From assembly GCF_000005505.3 (NCBI RefSeq), contig NC_016133.3:1674001-1738000 (forward strand): a DNA stretch of 64,000 nt. Reading direction: 5' to 3'. Position numbers and translations under genes: made by a program. Shown one piece after another: positions 35,831 to 47,029 of this stretch. This stretch comes from Brachypodium distachyon (taxonomy: Eukaryota; Streptophyta; Magnoliopsida; Poales; Poaceae). The notes below the pieces were generated by a model. The model did no database searches. It saw nothing but the letters and a program-made list of their open reading frames with translations, and was not told where the DNA came from. Within the stretch, counting starts at the first letter, position 1. Every line of letters begins with the position of its first letter.

Positions 35831-37200
35831 TGTCAAAGCTTCTTTTACATTTGGAAGCACTAGATAATATCAACACCCCCACCACTCCATCCTTCCTTGT
35901 GATCGGCTGCATTATACAGTTTTATGCTTATTACTTGAGGTATCAAAGTATCCGTAGAATAATATGTTGCATAGGTTGATACTGAATTCATGTATCATTT
36001 TAGCGGGGCTACATAAAAACCTGCATGGTTGATCACTTGTAATTTAGGGTAAAAACCGTGATGTGAGGGGTAAGCCTTATTGCCCCACACATTCAGAATG
36101 AGGGTAAAACTTAGAACCAATTAGTAGTTGTCACCACCAGCACCATCAGCAAAATCCAACTAGATTGAAGTTACTAGTAACTAAATTAATAAACTTAGAT
36201 CCAATGTAGAACTTCAACATGTTACTAAGGAGCAGTTATGTCATCCAATCTGCATTTGAACTATCAAAAAGCACCACAAATTTAACATTTCAGAGATCAA
36301 CGATTGCTCCTCGGCTCCTTGCGTAGTTTCGTTTCACGACTATCCTATTTCTCCTCAAGATTCACATGTGTAAGTGTAGCAGTACCAGCATTAGAAAAGT
36401 GAAGTTCATCCCACTCAAACCAAATTGTGTTCCATACTGTGCTCATGCTACAGTAATGGGCTGCCAGGGGGGAAAAGAGCCTCTGGTTTGCCCAAACTGA
36501 CCAAACTGAGAACCTCATTCACAAGAGGCAATTTGGATTTCTTTAGCATTTCCCCTTGAAGATTTGCATCGGTACTACAGTGGGAACTTGACAAACGTCC
36601 ATGGGTATCAACTCTTTAACAAACACCAACACTTGAAAATGAACGGCGGGCGCGCCTCGGATGCCAAGTCCTAAGCGGCGGATTGGTGGATCTTGCACGC
36701 CGACGAGTGATAACCCAATCGAACCCGACAGATGGATGTTCGGATGGATCCCTTAGATTACGCAGCCAAGAGAGAACCGTCAGCTTGACTGAACGGAGAG
36801 GGAAACGCAGATTTGGATTCGGTTGCTCACAGCCTCACAGCAACGAGATCCCCCCCGATAAGCAACAACAAAAACGAAATCTTTAGAGGAATCCCGTGCA
36901 ATCCAAGCGAGCGTTCCTTACCAACGACCGGAGGAATCATCCCGAGCCGGGGGAACGGATCTCCACTCCGCGCCAGCCCAGTACCAGAGGGACGCCCTCG
37001 CCACCAACCCACCCACCCCAGCCACTCCTCCGTACCGTACCGTCCAGCCGCCGGCAGCGAGGTCGCGCGGCGGGTTGCGAGGAGGGGGAGAGGAGCAAAT
37101 GGGAGCGGCGGAGGGCGGATTTGCGGGTGAGGAATCGGAGAGTGGGGAGAGAAGAAGAAGAAGAACAGTGGTGGAGGCGGGGATATTTCAGAATTTCTGC
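35831..37200 (-). promoter_or_regulatory. 5' leader intron and first-exon region of the SINA gene
   Basis: Between the coding start and a GC-rich island at about 36900-37190 no other gene is seen. The island has the composition of a grass first exon and promoter. The AT-rich stretch 35870-36600 is best read as a leader intron. Exact limits need transcript data. Confidence 0.4.
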
Positions 37201-38010
37201 TTCTCCTTTTTGTTTTTTCCTTTCTGAACAACAACAAGAAATTCGTTTCGTTTCGAGCAGAGCAGTATCTGTGCACTGACGTGGGGGCCCCATGGTTCAG
37301 CTTTGTGATAAGACCTGGTCTCCATGAGAAAGACTTTGACACTTGACCAACTTGGGTGACGTTGATGATGCAGAGAAGGTACCTACACTTGTTAAGGACC
37401 ACTCAATGCAACACTGGTTAGCTTAATTTTTTATTTTCACGTTTAGTTAAGAATCACTGAATACAACACTTGGAAAATGAGATTTCTTTTATATAAACTG
37501 CGGTGGAGCAAAAAATTTGTCCAGATAATTGACTAGTGCCACTCATGGAAAACGATCCCCATTCTTTGATTTTAATTTGTGCATTTGGTGGTGGATTTGT
37601 ATTTATTTTTTTGACAAAAAGTGTCTCAAGGTTAGTTGTTTCTAGCAGAATTTCATATTTTTTTTGCATATGAGTTTCTTTGATGGTGCTTCGTTGTTGA
37701 AGTATAGCTAGCAGAACGTTATTTATATATGCTTGCTATGGATAAGAGAGAGGTAGGGGAGGAGAGAGATGTGAGCTAAGAGCTAGAGATGGAACATGAA
37801 ATGCCATGAAGCTTTATTTTGCATATCAATTGTGAGTTTGTAATCAGACACCGAGGATAAAAATAAAAGCTGCACAGATTTGATGTGGTCTATATCTTAC
37901 ACAGCTGTACGGATTTCGTGTGGTGTATATCTTACAAATGCATATGCATGCATGGTAACTACCTGCGCTGTACGTAAGTCAATAAATCCACACATCATAC
38001 CATTCCATCA
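37201..38010. other. spacer at the edge of the PHAS cluster
   Basis: No coding region. The part at 37555-37640 (GTGCATTTGGTG..TTTTTTTGACAAAAAGTGTC) is a diverged relative of the beta-unit upstream sequence at 48085-48130 and 57805-57850, so repeat-cluster sequence starts about here. Confidence 0.4.
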
Positions 38011-38014
38011 TTGT

Positions 38015-38600
38015 GTGCGTGCATATATACACTATATTGTATACTTCCCTGTCTCATATTAAGTGACTCAAATTTGTCTAAATATGAATGTATCTATGCG
38101 TCAAAAGCGTTTAGATACATGTAATAGAAAGTCACTCGACATGGGACGGAGGGAGTACTCATGTCTTTCGTTTTCTTCCAACTTTTCACACGCACTAGTG
38201 TTGGATGGGGGTGGGCTGAAGTTGAACATGGAAATAACGTTTTCTTACGCTTGGTAGGCAACAGGAATGCCCAAACCTCCACAAACAACTGTCACACTGT
38301 TTGATAAGTATCGTATGACATCTTGTGTCAAGTATGTTCAACTTTCTAGGTTTATTAGGCTCGTCTTAGAGAACAACATTGTACTCAATTTGCATTGTTT
38401 CCCTGCGACAACAAGAAACATCACAACTTTGTATCTAATAAAGAAGGTTTTTGTTCTGTCCGCTGCTGCCATTCTTGTAGCACTGCTGCCATTTTGTAGC
38501 AAGCACGCAGGTAAAAAGATAACTTGTGTATGGTAAAGCGAAAAGCTAGCTAGATCTGAAATAGTATATATGTATCAACGTGGAATAAATGAAGGCCCTG
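38015..38600 (+). ncRNA. PHAS candidate alpha-1 (site 38246-38267)
   Basis: The site reads TAC then GCTTGGTAGGCAACAGGAA. Its 5' neighbourhood (GGGCTGAAGTTGAACATG) matches alpha-2 at 46520-46550. If cut by a 22-nt miR2118 family member, cleavage falls between 38257 and 38258. The core GGGAGG is changed to GGTAGG and a MITE separates the TATA-like box from the site, so this copy may be weak or dead. No ORF. Confidence 0.4.
38044..38155. mobile_element. Stowaway-like MITE inside PHAS candidate alpha-1
   Basis: TA-flanked. Left end TTCCCTGTCTCATATTAAGT and right end GACATGGGACGGAGGGAG, with inverted AAGTGACTC/GAGTGAC-type arms. It lies between a TATA-like CATATATAC (about 38021) and the miR2118-type site at 38246. 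Confidence 0.75.
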
Positions 38601-39055
38601 CTCATTGTCGAAGTACGATGAACAAATCATCACACTGTATATAAAAACAACCGTATCAACATAGAATGAATGAAGGCCATAAAAACAACCGATTCCACTG
38701 GATGAATTCTCTGATGAGTAACTATATATACATGTATGGTTAGATTAGATAATGTTTCTTTTTCAAGCAACTGGTAAAAGTGTTTACTATTGATTAAGTT
38801 AAGGGGAAGAAGCATCCCTCCTTTGGCTGAAAGGAGGGGTATCTGACTGATGCACTCAGAAAACCAACATGGCCACCTTGATGCCTTCGGTTTGTCTCCT
38901 TCCGGAAATTCCCTAGCATGTAAATAAGGGTCCCTGTGCTAGCATAGGAGAGCAACTTATATCTACACAGTGGACTAGCAAATCGCGTCGAGTTTTTTTT
39001 TATGCATTTAGTGCTTGATTTTTATTTCTGCCGAAAAGTGCGTGTTTAAGTGGTT

Positions 39056-39175
39056 GATTTTTTTTTTTTAGAAAACACAATACAGACGCAAGCACTCACA
39101 CACACGCACACTCACACCTATGAACGCACGCACGAACACTCACCCCTATACTCCTCCGATATATGATAAATCAGC
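39056..39175 (-). mobile_element. 3' fragment of a non-LTR retroposon
   Basis: A T-run (poly-A of the minus strand) is followed by ACACAATACAGACGCAAGCA and CACACACGCACACTCACACC, a composition I associate with LINE/SINE 3' ends common in pooid grasses. No clear target duplication identified. Confidence 0.35.
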
Positions 39176-39199
39176 GACACTTACTGTGGATCGGAGTGA

Positions 39200-39700
39200 G
39201 TATAATAAAAGTTCTATGAATTGGGTGCAGTCCAGATCTTACAAGCACATGGGTCAATAAAGTACACCACTCTACCATTATATATTTGTGTCCATTTATC
39301 TCTATGAGTAATCATTCGTGCCTGTTTCCACTTTTTTTCACATGCGTGTGCATGACAAGGCGTAGACCGAACTCGGCAATTAACAAAAGATTTGATTAGG
39401 CTTGCAACGGAAATGCGAAAACTCGCTGGGTAGGGCAGAATTGCAACATGTAAACACGTTACTCAAGCACACACGCCAATTGCAGTTCCTCTCTAGGAAT
39501 TACAACACGGCATTGCATTATCTGCCGCTGTTTGGTCGGAAAAACTACATACGGATCGTTAGTCGGGAAAACCTAAATGTGCCGATCAACAGTCAGTCGG
39601 GAAATCGTTTCGTACAATGCAAGGAGGTGTTGACTTGTTTTTTTTCCGTCGCGTGGCCTGATTCTTTGATTTCTTAATTTGTTTGTAAAGCTCTATCCCA
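39200..39700 (+). ncRNA. PHAS candidate beta-1 with a partly deleted site (39397-39413)
   Basis: The flanks match beta-2 and beta-3: ACTCGGCAA..ACTTGATTAGGCTT and AAAACTCGCT(G/A)G. The site itself reads TAGGCTTGCAACGGAAA, so GGGAG in the centre has been lost. The missing bases span the expected cleavage position, so this copy should not be cut and is probably an inactive relic. Confidence 0.35.
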
Positions 39701-39966
39701 CCGAGCGTAGGCTTCATAGATGTTACTCGCATTCTAGAGCACGGGATCGTCAGTTGTTCTATTGGCTAATTTTTAGGTTTGAACATAATTTTTCTACTAA
39801 TACACGCAAAGTTTCTACCAGTATACACGAAGGCGTGCAATCTTCATGTTTTCTGAAAAAAAAAATACCACCAATGATCACCCAACGTGACTTTGCATGA
39901 TATTTTCTTGGACCAAGAAAGAGGCCATCACTACATTGAGAATTGTACTACTCCTTCCGATCGATA

Positions 39967-40250
39967 CTCCCTCCGTTCCGGTTTGTTTGGCTGATTTGCC
40001 TGATTTCCTAATTCCAGATAACCTGGCCGATCTCGCTGATTCCTCTCGAGCGCCCACAACGCAATTAATTTGGCAGCCTAACCACCACGCAAGAAAGAAG
40101 CTAGGCCATTAATTCGCTGGGCAGATGAAACGGCAATGCGGATTCTTTTGCTATTTCCTTTTAACCGATCCGTTAATGACCGCTGCCAGGGGATCTGCCT
40201 TGGTTCCTGAGATTTGAGAGTTCAGCCCAACAAACCGGAATGGAGGGAGA
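39967..40250. mobile_element. Stowaway-like MITE
   Basis: Starts CTCCCTCCGTTCCGGTTTGT after TA. The far end ACAAACCGGAATGGAGGGAG is its reverse complement. About 284 bp, no ORF. Confidence 0.75.
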
Positions 40251-40253
40251 GTA

Positions 40254-40352
40254 TAATAAGGATACGTATCAGATTTAGTACAACTTTGTATTAAGTTAAT
40301 ACAAATTCTGAGACACTTATTAATTCATTATTATGGATCGGATGGAGTAGTA
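40254..40352. mobile_element. Stowaway-like MITE, left end decayed
   Basis: ATCAGATTTAGTACAACTTT and TAAGTTAATACAAATTCTGA match the intact element at 43633-43725, and the right end is GGATCGGATGGAG before TA. It abuts the preceding MITE. Confidence 0.6.
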
Positions 40353-41090
40353 TTTCAGGATTGTTTAGCCCAATAATTCTCGCTGAAATTAATATAGAGA
40401 CACATCTAATCACCAAGAGCTCTTCTACGATATACCCTGTAATCAGTATGGACAGTCCATTTGTGAAGATCTGATGGTAGAGACTGATCTATATTGCTCT
40501 TTTGGGCGAGCAGTACATCTATCCTGGTATGAACATGCTCGAGCGGTATATGGGCCTCGAGGGAAATTTGAGAAAATCAAGAAAGTGTTCGTCTACCTTC
40601 GGAGGACTGAATTAATTAATGAGCTGGTGCAAGAAGGGAGGGCATGCAGTGGCGGATCAGGCGCCATCGGAGGATGTTCCTGACTCTGATGTTGAAAAAA
40701 CAGGAACTGGACACTGGTTGAGTTTATCATGGAGCCGAATGGCGCAACCCCAGCGCCAGCGAGCACCGGGGCTCCAAAAGCTCAGCCCTGTTTTGTTTTA
40801 ACAATTATATATGCAGTGACATTGGTTGTAGACTTGTAGTGGTTGTGCTTACTCTGTAAACTACTTCATATCATTTCCAGCTGCATTTCTGTTGTACATA
40901 TATAGTATGTCAAGCCTCACTCTGATCAATCGATCGATCTCAATATTTGCAGGATTAATTCAATTAAATACTGAAAGAATTAAACGATGAAAGCTTTGAA
41001 CTAAAATGCAAGCAATCAACATAACATATCTTTTTTCTGTGTATCCCATTGATTTGAATTTATTACTTCCAAGTATCAAATCTTTGGAAC
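40353..41090. other. spacer within the PHAS cluster
   Basis: No coding region recognised. From about 40970 it becomes the upstream part of unit delta-1 (CTGAAAGAATTAAACGATGA), shared with 43420-43480. Confidence 0.4.
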
Positions 41091-41144
41091 GTTATAAAAA
41101 AATAATATATAGTCCGGCATGCATCAAGGAGAGGCAACACATGT

Positions 41145-41700
41145 ACATATATACGAGTTCTCAGATAATGGAAGCAACAAGTCTCTCGACATTTGCACGC
41201 ACCGATAAAGGTGTGCAAATAGTGGAGTAGTATTTAGGGGGTAGCTCTAGGAGTTCCATTTTTCAGCGATGAGTGTGGCATGGAGAACTAAAGTGAGCTT
41301 GATCACCCCATACATGTTGGAGCGAGCTAGGCTTGGGAGGCAATGGGAAACTTAGCTAACTGATCATCACATTAGGGAACTCTCCACGATGTCTACTATG
41401 AAGAGTATTGGAAGAATGTTGAACTTCTGGACGTTATTCGGGTTAACTGTCGCTCGAATGGAGGCTCCTCTTGATAGTAAAGAAGAGTATTTGGAAAAAA
41501 ATAAGCAGTATGCCCCAGAGAAGTTCTCCCTAGTGCAAGGGAACCTGTGCTCTTTGAGCTATCGTAGTAACTACTTTTGCCGGCTTCACCCCAAAGGCCC
41601 CTTCACCCGACCTTTTCCATGTCGTGGACTCGTGGTGTGCTCATATCTCTGCCCCAACTCTGTCGGCTTTGTCATTTTCTTTTGAGACATATTTGATTTT
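41145..41700 (+). ncRNA. PHAS candidate delta-1 (site 41328-41349)
   Basis: The site is TAG then GCTTGGGAGGCAATGGGAA, with the whole 22-nt pairing region intact; predicted cut between 41339 and 41340. A TATA-like ACATATATACGA at 41145-41156 lies about 170 bp upstream and is conserved at the same place in delta-2. Homology with delta-2 runs from about 40970 past the site to TTTTCCATGTCGTGG (about 41620). A 98-codon frame downstream of the site is not conserved in delta-2, which supports a non-coding transcript. Confidence 0.55.
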
Positions 41701-42255
41701 CGTGTTTTAATAAATTGCTAAGTGCCGTATTACCTTTATTTCTTTTGTTACTTATCAAAACAAGCGATTCATAGACACGAGATCGATGTAATTAAACAAG
41801 CGATTGTAAGTATTGGAGGAAACGCGGAGCCAGGATTCAGATATATGGGGTCAAAATTTGGTAATCGATTCATAGGTTATATGTCAGCCTCGAAATGATA
41901 ATAATTGAACCTAATTTTTTTTTGAGTGGAAATAATTAAACCTAATTAAAAGCCTATTATTTCGTTCAGCTGGGGGAGAGTAGGAGGCGTTAGCCAATCT
42001 CACTAATCGTTATTAAGGGAAAATAATCACTTTTTTTCCACATGTGTCACATGTCTATTTATCGGCAAGGCGTACGTAGGCTGAGATACGCAACAGCAGA
42101 ACAGTACGCATATGAACAGTACTCTCCTCCCATTGATCCGAATTGATCACTTTACAAGTACCAAATTCTCAGAGAAATGATACGTTATTATCATAGAATA
42201 CACAGTCAATGCGAGGGTTTTTGACAGTTTGCTTCAATGCGTGCACGGGCCGGGT
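41701..42255. other. spacer within the PHAS cluster
   Basis: No gene recognised. TAAGTATTGGAGGAAACGCG near 41811 resembles the core of a miR2275 target but lacks the seed match (see rejected items). Confidence 0.4.
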
Positions 42256-42261
42256 GGAGCT

Positions 42262-42269
42262 CTATAAAT
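42262..42269 (+). promoter_or_regulatory. TATA box of PHAS candidate epsilon-1
   Basis: CTATAAAT in the context GGAGCTCTATAAATTGCA. The paralogue epsilon-2 has GGCTCTATAAAGTGCA at 56359-56374, in the same relation to its site. Confidence 0.6.
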
Positions 42270-42294
42270 TGCAACTCGTGAAACAGAGCACGTA

Positions 42295-43550
42295 CTAGTT
42301 CCCGAGAGCCATATAGAGCAACTAAACTAGCATTCCAGCGATGCGTAGCTTCTAAATAAATTGAACCCGATGAATACAACTCATATTAATTTACTTAATT
42401 TCCATGTCACTGCTTTAATTTTGTTATTTTTGTTATTTTTTTTATTTTTTGAAAGGTCCATCAACTGCTGGCTTTCCATATATTAGCAGGTAGAAAGATT
42501 TACAAGAAACCGCACTAGGCAGAAAGGAGAAAAAAAAGAAGAAATAAGAGAAAGAAGGAGGTTGGAAACTAAGAGAAATCAAGGGGGCTCCCACAGAAGC
42601 TTTTTGAGAGCTTTTGCTCCAGCAAACGCCCATGCTTGGGCTTCATCTTTGATGAAACAGGAGAGCTGACCGATTGGAAAAGCTTTGTCTTGGAAAATCC
42701 GGGAGTTTCGCTCACGCCAAATGGAGTGACAAACTAGGATGAACATGGAGCTGATTCCCTTCCTGTGCTCGGGGGGACACACCTCCATAAGGCGCTCGTG
42801 GAAGGAATTGATGGAGGCCGCCTCGCGGATGGCCACGACGATGCTGCCGCAGTTGTTCCAGAGAGCCACGGAGCACCAGAGCTGGCTGGAAAAGGGACAC
42901 TCGACGAAGAGATGCAGGGAGGTCTCGAAATTGCGACGGCACAAGAGACAGAAGTAGCAATTGGGCCATCCTCGACGTTGCAGCCTGTCGGCGCACCACA
43001 AACGATCTTGAAGCATAAGCCAGGTAAAAAACTTGGAGTTCGGTGGGGTCCAAACGCGCCAGACGGCCTGCCTTAATTTTGTTATCGATCGATCTATGCA
43101 TGGGAGGCAACAAGGAACTACGGTGCGCAAATTTCTGAATTTGTCTGGTCACAGGGGCGTTCCGCTTGTTCAACCAACGCTTCAATTCTCAGGAGATTTT
43201 CTTGGACAAAACTAAAGGAGGCGTCACTGGATTCAGAATTATTTTTTTACTCCATTTTTTATTAATTTCCCATGTGAAAAATAGCCGCGCACATGTAACC
43301 AAGAAAAGTACGTCCCCAACTCCGCCCAGGAGCTATACTAGCATTTCAGGACTCATTAACCCGGAATTTCTCACTGAGACACGTCTAATAACTTAAATTA
43401 ATTGCAGGATTAATTCACTTAAATGCTGAAAGAACTAAAGATTTATTCCTGATTATTTTTTCCTAAGAAATGGCAAACAATGAAAGCTTTGAAGTCCTAG
43501 CACCATAAAATGCAGGCAACATATAAAACGCATCTATCTGTTGTCTGTTG
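42295..43550 (+). ncRNA. PHAS candidate epsilon-1, split by a LINE insertion (site 43095-43117)
   Basis: The site reads TAT then GCATGGGAGGCAACAAGGAA, one base longer than the others, as in epsilon-2. Upstream sequence (AAATTGAACCC(G/C)ATGAA and the ..TTAATTTTG block) is shared with 56440-56520. A 641-bp antisense LINE piece (42428-43068) sits between the promoter-like region and the site, so the original transcript is likely broken. Confidence 0.4.
42428..43068 (-). mobile_element. 5'-truncated LINE with zf-RVT coding end and target-site duplication
   Basis: The minus strand encodes the C-terminal reverse-transcriptase zinc-binding region of a plant L1-type element: VWTPPNSKFFTWLMLQDRLW, CADRLQRRGWPNCYFCLLC, ETSLHLFVECPFSSQLW, then IWRERNSRIFQ and a stop at 42579. 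A 3' UTR and an A-rich tail (reading to 42428) follow. A 17-bp target duplication, TGC(T/C)TTAATTTTGTTAT, flanks it at 42411-42427 and 43069-43085 with one mismatch. The reading frame inside is still open, so the insertion looks fairly recent. The reverse transcriptase and endonuclease are absent. Confidence 0.9.
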
Positions 43551-43632
43551 AACACTGCATCATGTGTACCTCGTTGATCTGAATTGATTACGACTTCCAT
43601 GTATCAAATCTTTGAAAGATTTAAAAATAATA

Positions 43633-43725
43633 CTACCTCTGATCCATAATAAGGGCCTCAGATCTAATACAACTTTGTAGTAAGTTAGTACAAAATCTAA
43701 GACACTCATTATAAATCGGAGGGAG
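43633..43725. mobile_element. Stowaway-like MITE inside unit delta-2
   Basis: TA-flanked; left end CTACCTCTGATCCATAATAA, right end TTATAAATCGGAGGGAG. Delta-1 lacks it at the matching position (41105), which gives the empty site. Confidence 0.85.
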
Positions 43726-43810
43726 TAATATATAGTTCGGCATGCATCAAGAACTCCATAAAGTTCAGGCAACAGCGATATTGGTAAAAATTCATGCCAG
43801 GGGCAAACGC

Positions 43811-44350
43811 ATGTACATATATACGAATTCTCAGATGGTGGAAGCTAGATATATAAGTCTCTCAGACATTTTGTATGCACGGATAAAGGTGTGCAAATAG
43901 TACGTGGAGTAATTTTGGCTCTAGAGTTCTTTTTTGAGCGATCAGTGGCGTGGAGAACTAAAGTGAGCTTGATCACCCCAATGCATGCATGTTGGAGTGA
44001 GCTAGGCTTAGGAGGCAACGGGAAACTAAGATACTATACCCTGATGGAGTGTTTCACGGGATATCCTATGAAGAGAATTCACGTTAAATGACGGTGGAAT
44101 GGAGGCTCCTCTTGAGAGTCAAGAAGATCAGTCCTTTTGAAAAAGCAAAGCAGTATGCTCGAGAGAAGGTCTCCCTATTGCAAAGGAACCTGTGCTCTAA
44201 GGTGTGAAGACGTACATTGATGCCCATGAGAAGATTTACTTGCCACCGCCTTCTGCGCAGCTTTTCCATGTCGTGGCGTACCTTTCTTGTGTGACACATT
44301 TGATTCTTTCCCCCTAATAAATTACTAAGAGCCAGCATTTACCTTTATAT
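43811..44350 (+). ncRNA. PHAS candidate delta-2 (site 44003-44024)
   Basis: The site is TAG then GCTTAGGAGGCAACGGGAA; predicted cut between 44014 and 44015. The TATA-like ACATATATACGA is at 43815-43826. The segment GAGAACTAAAGTGAGCTTGA just before the site is identical in delta-1. Downstream homology (GGAGGCTCCTCTTGA, CAGTATGC.C.GAGA) is gapped and frame-breaking, as expected for non-coding copies. Confidence 0.55.
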
Positions 44351-45070
44351 TCTTTTGTTAGTTATCGAAACCTTCCATATACTAGCTTTTTACCCGTGCT
44401 TTGCTACGGAATCATTAAATTTTTTTTTTTTACAACTGAAGACAACATGATACTCAGCTTATGAACTAATGCCAGCTCGATGATAGGTTTTGCTGAATTT
44501 GAACTCCAACCCAAACTCATGGACATTGGAGAGGAAATGCAGTAGTAAAGACTGTAAGGGAGGATTATGACTTGAAATTTTAACTCATGAGTTTGTACAA
44601 TCTACTTGTCAGGGGTGACAAGAGAATGACTAGAAAGAAGTGAATTGACGACCACCAACTCTAAACTTTATAAGTAGAAAAGATACACGCAAATGATTAA
44701 TTATAAGTATTGGAGGCATGAGCAAAGTATGTTAAACGGTAAAACGAAGTACTAAAGTTTTTGAAATGTATAGAGTACATAACACAATGCGAACACTAGT
44801 TGTGTTGTGTCAACGGTACTTGCACTGATTAGAAAAAACCAATTACTGACAGCCTGCCAAACACCTTCTATGACAGGTAAGCCGTCATAGGACGTTTTCC
44901 CACCAATGGTGACTAGTATCCATTGACAAGTGGTTAGCTGTGCCTGCTCGTCAGCGGAGGTGCTCACAACTTAGCGCTTAGTCTACGGGTAATTATGTAC
45001 GGACAGCTGGAACGAGTTCCCAGGGAGGGAGGTGTTCACTCACCATAGATTGTGGAGTAGTCTACGGCTT
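44351..45070. other. spacer within the PHAS cluster
   Basis: Nothing firmly identified. The stretch 44800-45000 (TATGACAGGTAAGCCGTCAT) looks like decayed DNA-transposon sequence without definable ends. Confidence 0.35.
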
Positions 45071-45338
45071 AGGCTGGTCATAGTGGGAGTAACAAAGGTG
45101 GTAACTAAAGTGCCAACTAAGCAATTTTGATGATGTGTCATGTTATTAATGAGGAAAAAAATGTTTATGGTAACTAGATATGTTACTATAACATCACACA
45201 AACAAATCAAGATGAGTCTACAACCTAATAAATAACACAATGCATGACACCACATATATGTTACTACCCACTGTGGAGGTAGTAACTTGGACTAGTAACT
45301 ATGTTACTACTCTAAGTTACTTTCCACCGTGACCAGTC
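45071..45338. mobile_element. MITE with GGCTGGTCATAGTGGGAGTA ends
   Basis: The left end AGGCTGGTCATAGTGGGAGT and right end TTTCCACCGTGACCAGTCT are inverted, with inner GTAACTA-type arms (AGTAACTTGGACTAGTAACT). No ORF. A common grass MITE type; superfamily not decided. Confidence 0.7.
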
Positions 45339-45550
45339 TTATAAATAACTTTTGGGACCCACACATGCATTTACGTACTATTGGGACTAACCTGTCACCG
45401 TCGGTACGTATAATACTGGGATCTCCAATGTATTTACTCTTTTTGAACCATCACCTAGCTAGCTCATGTCGTTTTTTTTCTCTTTTTGTTGACTTGTTCG
45501 ACACTAATTGCTATCTGGCTTTTCCTGGCACCGTTGAATAATGAATAATA

Positions 45551-45612
45551 TATGCCTGTGTCCGTCAACTGATAGAGAGGCCGACTCGGGTCTCCCCTCT
45601 TTCTGAAAAAAA
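45551..45612 (+). mobile_element. short LINE 3'-end stub
   Basis: TATGCCTGTG..CAACTGAT then GAGGCCGACTCGGGTCTCCC and CTCTTTCTGAAAAAAA is the kind of 3' end seen at 61670-61749. Strongly truncated; no clear duplication. Confidence 0.4.
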
Positions 45613-45754
45613 CAACATAAGGATTAATTATCGGAGTCACTTATTGGCAGCTTTATTTTGCAAGATCCAATTTCCCCCTTTTAAAAACCAACAAAACGCG
45701 AAAGATTGGAGGCATGGAATTTTTTCAAACATGGATAACCAGGCTGATTGGCCC

Positions 45755-46140
45755 ATAAATAGGAGAAATGTGCTTGCCAGATGCTTCAGATGCTAGACGC
45801 TACACAATACCATGCAAGTCTACAAATGGAGTAGAATAGTTGACAGAACAATTTCACAATTCACGCATATATAGTTTCAATTCGCATTTATCAGTTTTTC
45901 TTTTGGTCTTGTGCATCTAAACTTCACTGGACATGGGAGTCACCTGGAACTTTTAGTCTGCAATACTGCAGCAGAATCGTAGATAAGCTGTCTTTCCTGC
46001 TTGGCTTGGTTTGCGGAACATTTGGCAAATGGTGTAATATAGTTAGGTTTTTCTTTTCCAGTTTCCGTTGAGAAAAAAACTCAGGTGACCTGACTTGGTC
46101 GAGTGCTGAGTGACGACCACACAAAAGAAACCCGGAGCGG
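45755..46140 (+). ncRNA. PHAS candidate gamma-1 (site 45928-45949)
   Basis: The site is TGGACATGGGAGTCACCTGG then AA; predicted cut between 45939 and 45940. GGCCCATAAATAGGAG (45750-45765) is a TATA-like element kept in gamma-2. After the site, ATCGTAGATAAGCT and GCTTGGCTT(G/A)GTTTGC(G/A)G are shared with gamma-2 and gamma-3. The gamma class replaces GGCAACGGG with GTCACCTGG in the site. Confidence 0.4.
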
Positions 46141-46171
46141 CCTAAGTTTTCTTGTCTGTTTGGAATTAGTA

Positions 46172-46275
46172 CTTTCTTCGTTTCATAATTTTTGTCGAAT
46201 ATTTATCTAGACATTTTAAAAAAATAGATACATTTTTTTTGGAAATTTGAGACAAGAATTATGAATAGGAGGGAG
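46172..46275. mobile_element. Stowaway-like MITE
   Basis: TA-flanked. Left end CTTTCTTCGTTTCATAAT, right end AATTATGAATAGGAGGGAG; inner GTCGAATATTTATCTAGACA and AAATTTGAGACAAG match the family in the SUV2 introns. Confidence 0.75.
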
Positions 46276-46454
46276 TACTTCATTAGTACCGTGTCAGCAC
46301 TTTTTTCACGGACGTTTCAGCTTCTTTAAGCAACAAACGCTGCACATGCGTGCATATTGAACGCTGCAGCATTTCTCTTTTTTTTACAGGGAAAATTGCA
46401 GCAATAATTAAGCAATGGTACTGGCTGACGCCTGCCCTCACATGCATATACTGC

Positions 46455-46462
46455 TATATAAG
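46455..46462 (+). promoter_or_regulatory. TATA box of PHAS candidate alpha-2
   Basis: TATATAAG, 88 bp upstream of the miR2118-type site. Confidence 0.6.
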
Positions 46463-46487
46463 TGATCGCCTTTTGTGCTTGCATCGC

Positions 46488-46760
46488 CACTTCTCACACA
46501 TTTGTGTCGACAACACATAGGCTGAAGTTGAATTGAACATCACTTGTTTTAGGCTTGAGAGGCAACAGGAAAGTAAAACGCCCGCATCAGAAGATCTCAT
46601 GGACCCGGCCCGACAGACCAAGGCCCACGGAAATGGAGGACGAGCCCAACTGGCTCCAGCGACATGGCCCATCTCGACACCCACGGAAATGGAGGAGCCG
46701 GTTTTGATATCAGTGAGAAGGTTGGATTTCACGGACTGGAAGTGGAGGCGGACCTAACTT
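46488..46760 (+). ncRNA. PHAS candidate alpha-2 (site 46550-46571)
   Basis: The site is TAG then GCTTGAGAGGCAACAGGAA; predicted cut between 46561 and 46562. It lies about 60 nt from the expected transcript start, the short 5' distance typical of grass 21-PHAS precursors. The leader AGGCTGAAGTTGAA is shared with alpha-1. Confidence 0.5.
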
Positions 46761-46999
46761 TTTAATATTGCGTGTGGGCCAAATACAATGCGATTCTTTT
46801 TAATATTGCGTATGTCAAATAATAAAATAATAAGTGCCTGCTCTCACAAATCTATACGAGTTGTTTTGGTGAAACAGAGGTATATTTACCATGTGGCCCA
46901 ATAAATTGGTAGACTCTTCTAGTAGCTCCAACTACGTGACATGTAATAACATTGAATTTACCTGGGATTAATGTAGTTTCCATGCCGGCTCACTACTTA

Positions 47000-47008
47000 T
47001 ATATAAAT
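47000..47008 (+). promoter_or_regulatory. TATA box of PHAS candidate zeta-1
   Basis: TATATAAAT, preceded by GATTAATGTAGTTTCC; zeta-2 has TATATAAG at 57207-57214 after GATCAATGTAGTTTCC. Confidence 0.6.
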
Positions 47009-47029
47009 GGCTCTTTATTACCATATATG

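Noticed and set aside
41805..41830. TAAGTATTGGAGGAAACGCG resembles the miR2275 target core (24-nt PHAS trigger).
   Set aside because: The bases facing the miRNA 5' end do not match the CCAAA expected from the family, and the paralogous copy at 44705 has lost the core (TTGGAGGCATGAG).
42579..43130. Intact-looking 183-codon frame as a host gene.
   Set aside because: It is the zf-RVT end of a LINE with poly-A tail and target duplication; the first 20 codons lie in flanking DNA.
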